Source: an uncultured Collinsella sp. (GTDB lineage: Bacteria; Actinomycetota; Coriobacteriia; Coriobacteriales; Coriobacteriaceae). Taken from it: a stretch of 13,927 nucleotides of DNA. Below are positions 11,388 to 13,927 of this stretch, piece after piece. The position numbers and the translations under genes are program-made. The notes beneath the pieces were generated by a model that saw nothing but the letters and a program-made list of their open reading frames with translations, did not search any database and had not been told where the DNA came from. Every line of letters starts with the position of its first letter. Positions within the stretch are counted from its first letter, which is position 1. The DNA lies in assembly GCA_902493915.1 (NCBI GenBank), contig CABUQY010000041.1, positions 1 to 13,927 on the forward strand, written 5' to 3'.

Positions 11388-13927
11388 CAGAATCCTCCAA
11401 ACTCACAATCTTCACGTGCCATCTCGGCGTCGACAGATTCCAGCGCGGCAAGCCCCTCCTCGTCCAATAGGACCTCGCGCGGCTTGGAACCGTCGGGCGG
11501 GCCGACGACACCCTTTTCTTCCAGCATGTCCATAATACGCCCGGCGCGCGCATAGCCAACCTTAAGGCGGCGTTGCAGGCCAGATGTGGAGCCCAGCTGT
11601 GATTCCACCACAATATGGGCGGCTTCCCAAATGAGAGGATCATCGTCTTGCGGCTCGGCGACTCCGGTGCGGACAATGCCGCCGCCACCCGCCATGGACA
11701 TGGAAGCGGGCGCCACGGCAGACAGGATCTCCTCGTGGTAGTCGGGCTCGCTCTGCGACTTGACGAACTCGACAATCTCGTTGATTTCGTCATCCGAGAC
11801 AAAGCAGCCCTGGATACGGCGAGGCTTGCCCCAGTCGACCTTTGAGAACAGCATGTCGCCCAAACCAGTGAGCTTTTCGGCGCCCATCTGATCAATGATG
11901 ACGCGCGAGTCGATACCCGTGGCGACGTTAAAGGCGATGCGGTTGGTGATGTTAGCCTTGATAAGGCCCGTCACCACGTTGGAGCTCGGGCGCTGCGTGG
12001 CCACGATAAGGTGGATACCGGCGGCACGGCCCAGCTGAGCAATACGCACGATCGAGGCCTCGACATCCTTACCGGCGACCATCATCAGGTCCGAGAGCTC
12101 GTCGATGATGATGACCAGGTAGGGCATCTTTTGCGGCGGGTTATCGTAATGCTCAAACTCGCCGGCGGCCTGCTTTTCGTTGTAGGTCGAGATCTTACGC
12201 ACGTTGAGACGCTCGAAGACCTTCAGGCGACGCTCCATCTCGGACACGGCCCATTGCAGAGCGCTCGCGGCCTGCTTGGGCTCGGTCACTACAGGCACGT
12301 AAAGATGCGGCAGACCGTTATAGCCCGCAAGCTCGACGCGCTTGGGGTCGACCATGATCAGGCGAACGTCCTCGGGAAGGGCGCGCATGAGCAAGGTCGT
12401 GATGATGGAGTTGATCATGACCGACTTACCGGAACCCGTGGTACCGGCGATCAGCAGGTGGGGCATCTTGGCAAGGTCGGCGACGACCGGCGTACCCTCG
12501 GCATCTCGACCGATGGCGAGCTCGAGCGGACCGCCCTTCACATAGGGAAGCACGTCGCCCAGGTTGACGTTCTGGCGCTTGCGATTGGGGATCTCGATAC
12601 CCACAAGCGAGGTGCCGGGGATCGGGGCAAAGATACGCACGGACTGGGCAGCAAGCGAAAGCGCGATATCGTCCTCGAGGCTCGAAATCTTGCTCACGCG
12701 CTCGCCCTCGCCAGGTTGCAGCTTAAAGGTCGTCACCGTGGGGCCGGCGATCCAGCCGACCACGCGGGCACTACGACCAAACTCCAGCAAGGTGGACTGA
12801 AGCGACTCGGCAGTCTGTTCCAGCTCCTTGTCAGAAGACGCGGAGGAAGCCGACTGCGGGTTGGCATGCAGAATCTCAAGTGGCGGAAGTTTGAGGCCGT
12901 CCTCTTCTTCGCCCTCGTTATCTGCGGCGCCGCCGTCCGCTCCCCCATCGCTAGCCGCAGCCGATTCGACAGCACTCAAGGCAGGCGCATCGGCAACCTT
13001 GGGATGCTTCAAGAAGTCGGGGATCTGAGGTGCTGCCGAGACAGGATTCACGGCAAACGGCGGCTCGGACTCGTCGATCTTATCGGGGTCGTCTTCCATC
13101 GAAAACTGGCCGATTACCTGGTCGCGCTTTGCATGGCGACGCGGCAGCAAAGTTGTCTTTGCGGTCTCAATCGGAGCCTCGTCGTCCTCGTCATCGCCCT
13201 CGGTGAGCTCAATCTCGCTCTCGGACCAAGACGGGTCGGGCTCACTCGTATTGAGTTTGGGCGCAGCCTTGCCCTTCTTGGCATGGCGGCGCGGCAACAG
13301 CGTCGTCTTAGCGCGCTCAGCTTCCACGGCATCGGACACGTCGACAAACGAATCCTCGTCCTCGTCGTCATCGTCCAAAACCGGGTCCACATCGTTGCCC
13401 ATGACCGTGGTCACGGCAGCATCGGAGCCCTTTTGACGAAGAATGCTCAGGTGAGGACGGGCAACGCCGGGCACCGACAGGGCCTCATCGTCACCCCACG
13501 GACTCGCGTTGACGTCGGCACGACGGCGCTCGGCAAAATCTGCCGCACGGTCGCGGGCAGAGCGCAAAACGCCGCCCACCGAAAAGCCGATGATGACCAG
13601 GCCCACGACGACAAGGCCCAACAGGACCACCATCGCGATAGGCTTACCCAAGGCATTCTGCAGCGCACTCGCAATAAACGCACCAATGTAGCCACCCGAG
13701 GCGGACAGATTTTGCGGCGTGAACATAAGGTCGCACGAGTCGCTCGTACCTGGCACCATCAACGAAAGAATGGAGACGACGGCGATAAAGACCACGGCGC
13801 CGCCCGCAACAGAGCGCGCGTTGAGCGGCGAGTCCTCGCCTAAAAAGAGCGTGGCGGCAAACAGCAAAATGACGATCGGCAGCACGTAGGCGCCCAGACC
13901 AAAGCCCAAGTGGTAGAAACCGGCAAC
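11387..13927 (-). CDS. ftsK: DNA translocase FtsK/SpoIIIE (N-terminus outside window)
   Basis: Septum-anchored double-stranded DNA pump that clears and segregates chromosome ends at division. The frame is open to the window edge, with 846 codons visible; the gene starts upstream. Numbered from the first visible codon: hydrophobic membrane segments near 12-29, 40-58 and 96-119, a long acidic linker (about 125-365) with two identical 12-residue peptides, the alpha/beta motor with Walker A GTTGSGKS (495-502), DPKRVELAGYNGLPHL (527-542), Walker B LVIIIDELSDL (604-614) and VATQRPSSNVVTG (642-654), and the gamma winged-helix domain (about 765-823, GSTSGLQRRLKVGYARAGRIM, then GPPDGSKPREVL) that reads polar DNA motifs. 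A TTG at 13909 is in frame, but it follows coding-like sequence and would cut off membrane helices, so it is not taken as the start. Its final codons carry the rodZ Shine-Dalgarno sequence and its TGA overlaps the rodZ ATG. Confidence 0.97.
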   Translation of the reverse strand, partial: VAGFYHLGFGLGAYVLPIVILLFAATLFLGEDSPLNARSVAGGAVVFIAVVSILSLMVPGTSDSCDLMFTPQNLSASGGYIGAFIASALQNALGKPIAMVVLLGLVVVGLVIIGFSVGGVLRSARDRAADFAERRRADVNASPWGDDEALSVPGVARPHLSILRQKGSDAAVTTVMGNDVDPVLDDDDEDEDSFVDVSDAVEAERAKTTLLPRRHAKKGKAAPKLNTSEPDPSWSESEIELTEGDDEDDEAPIETAKTTLLPRRHAKRDQVIGQFSMEDDPDKIDESEPPFAVNPVSAAPQIPDFLKHPKVADAPALSAVESAAASDGGADGGAADNEGEEEDGLKLPPLEILHANPQSASSASSDKELEQTAESLQSTLLEFGRSARVVGWIAGPTVTTFKLQPGEGERVSKISSLEDDIALSLAAQSVRIFAPIPGTSLVGIEIPNRKRQNVNLGDVLPYVKGGPLELAIGRDAEGTPVVADLAKMPHLLIAGTTGSGKSVMINSIITTLLMRALPEDVRLIMVDPKRVELAGYNGLPHLYVPVVTEPKQAASALQWAVSEMERRLKVFERLNVRKISTYNEKQAAGEFEHYDNPPQKMPYLVIIIDELSDLMMVAGKDVEASIVRIAQLGRAAGIHLIVATQRPSSNVVTGLIKANITNRIAFNVATGIDSRVIIDQMGAEKLTGLGDMLFSKVDWGKPRRIQGCFVSDDEINEIVEFVKSQSEPDYHEEILSAVAPASMSMAGGGGIVRTGVAEPQDDDPLIWEAAHIVVESQLGSTSGLQRRLKVGYARAGRIMDMLEEKGVVGPPDGSKPREVLLDEEGLAALESVDAEMAREDCEFGGF
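11394..11398 (-). promoter_or_regulatory. rodZ ribosome binding site inside ftsK
   Basis: GGAGG lies 6 nt before the rodZ ATG and is formed by the final glycine codons of ftsK. With the TGATG overlap it implies translational coupling of the two genes. Confidence 0.7.
13127..13162 (-). repeat. FtsK linker peptide repeat, copy 2
   Basis: Encodes AKTTLLPRRHAK, identical in protein to copy 1 at 13277-13312. Seven of twelve codons differ, all synonymously. It is a basic patch in an otherwise acidic linker and is followed by RDQ. Confidence 0.8.
13277..13312 (-). repeat. FtsK linker peptide repeat, copy 1
   Basis: Encodes AKTTLLPRRHAK, followed by KGKAAPK. The repeat start lies 150 bp from that of copy 2. 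Both copies are flanked by strongly acidic stretches (DDDDEDED before copy 1, EGDDEDDE before copy 2). Confidence 0.8.

Noticed and set aside
12011..13843. A 610-codon open frame on the + strand opposite ftsK
   Set aside because: Shadow of the ftsK codon pattern; no domain and no supporting start signals.
13907..13909. TTG at 13907-13909 as the ftsK start
   Set aside because: The frame continues to the window edge, and FtsK needs further N-terminal membrane helices, so the true start is outside.

Overview
The window is a compact, GC-rich stretch of core bacterial chromosome with every supportable gene on the minus strand. Read in the direction of transcription (from position 13927 down to 1) the order is ftsK/spoIIIE (5' end outside the window), a RodZ-like HTH membrane protein, yajQ, rimO, pgsA, the PncC-type cinA, recA, recX, rny (RNase Y), a MutL-like GHKL ATPase of unknown role, spoVS, and miaB (last few codons outside the window). 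No tRNA, rRNA, CRISPR array, insertion sequence or phage gene was seen. The gene content, the actinobacterial-style order ftsK-HTH-rimO-pgsA-cinA-recA-recX, and the Firmicute-like presence of rny-X-spoVS-miaB suggest a member of the Coriobacteriia, with a Collinsella-like organism as my best guess. This is inference from remembered gene order, not a database match.

Layout. Block 1 (13927 to 6805) runs ftsK-rodZ-yajQ-rimO-pgsA-cinA with overlaps or gaps of at most 27 bp and looks like one operon. It ends in a 10-bp GC-rich stem-loop at 6774-6797. Block 2 is recA-recX (6547 to 4695). Its promoter is very clear: TTGACC, a 17-bp spacer and TATTAT, with a perfect CGAAC-4-GTTCG LexA/SOS operator filling the spacer. 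A terminator-like stem at 4638-4680 follows recX. Block 3 is rny-GHKL ATPase (4437 to 1800), driven by a TTGACA-17-TACGAT promoter whose -35 sits directly against the recX terminator, with a leader of about 160 nt carrying stem-loops. Block 4 is spoVS-miaB (1725 to 1), preceded by an 8-bp inverted repeat lying in the spacer of a possible promoter.

Functionally, the window joins chromosome segregation and cell shape (FtsK, RodZ), ribosome and tRNA methylthiolation (RimO, MiaB), phospholipid and NAD metabolism (PgsA, PncC), recombinational repair (RecA, RecX) and mRNA decay (RNase Y).

The most noteworthy points beyond routine annotation are: (i) a helically phased array of CCAAA (TTTGG on the coding strand) elements about every 11 bp just upstream of the SOS-regulated recA promoter; (ii) a MutL-like GHKL ATPase sitting between rny and spoVS, where Bacillus carries ymdB; (iii) a 12-residue peptide repeated identically in the FtsK linker despite many synonymous differences; (iv) an Arg/Gly-rich disordered cytoplasmic linker in the RodZ-like protein; (v) a palindrome in operator position before spoVS; and (vi) a strong preference for TAG stop codons.
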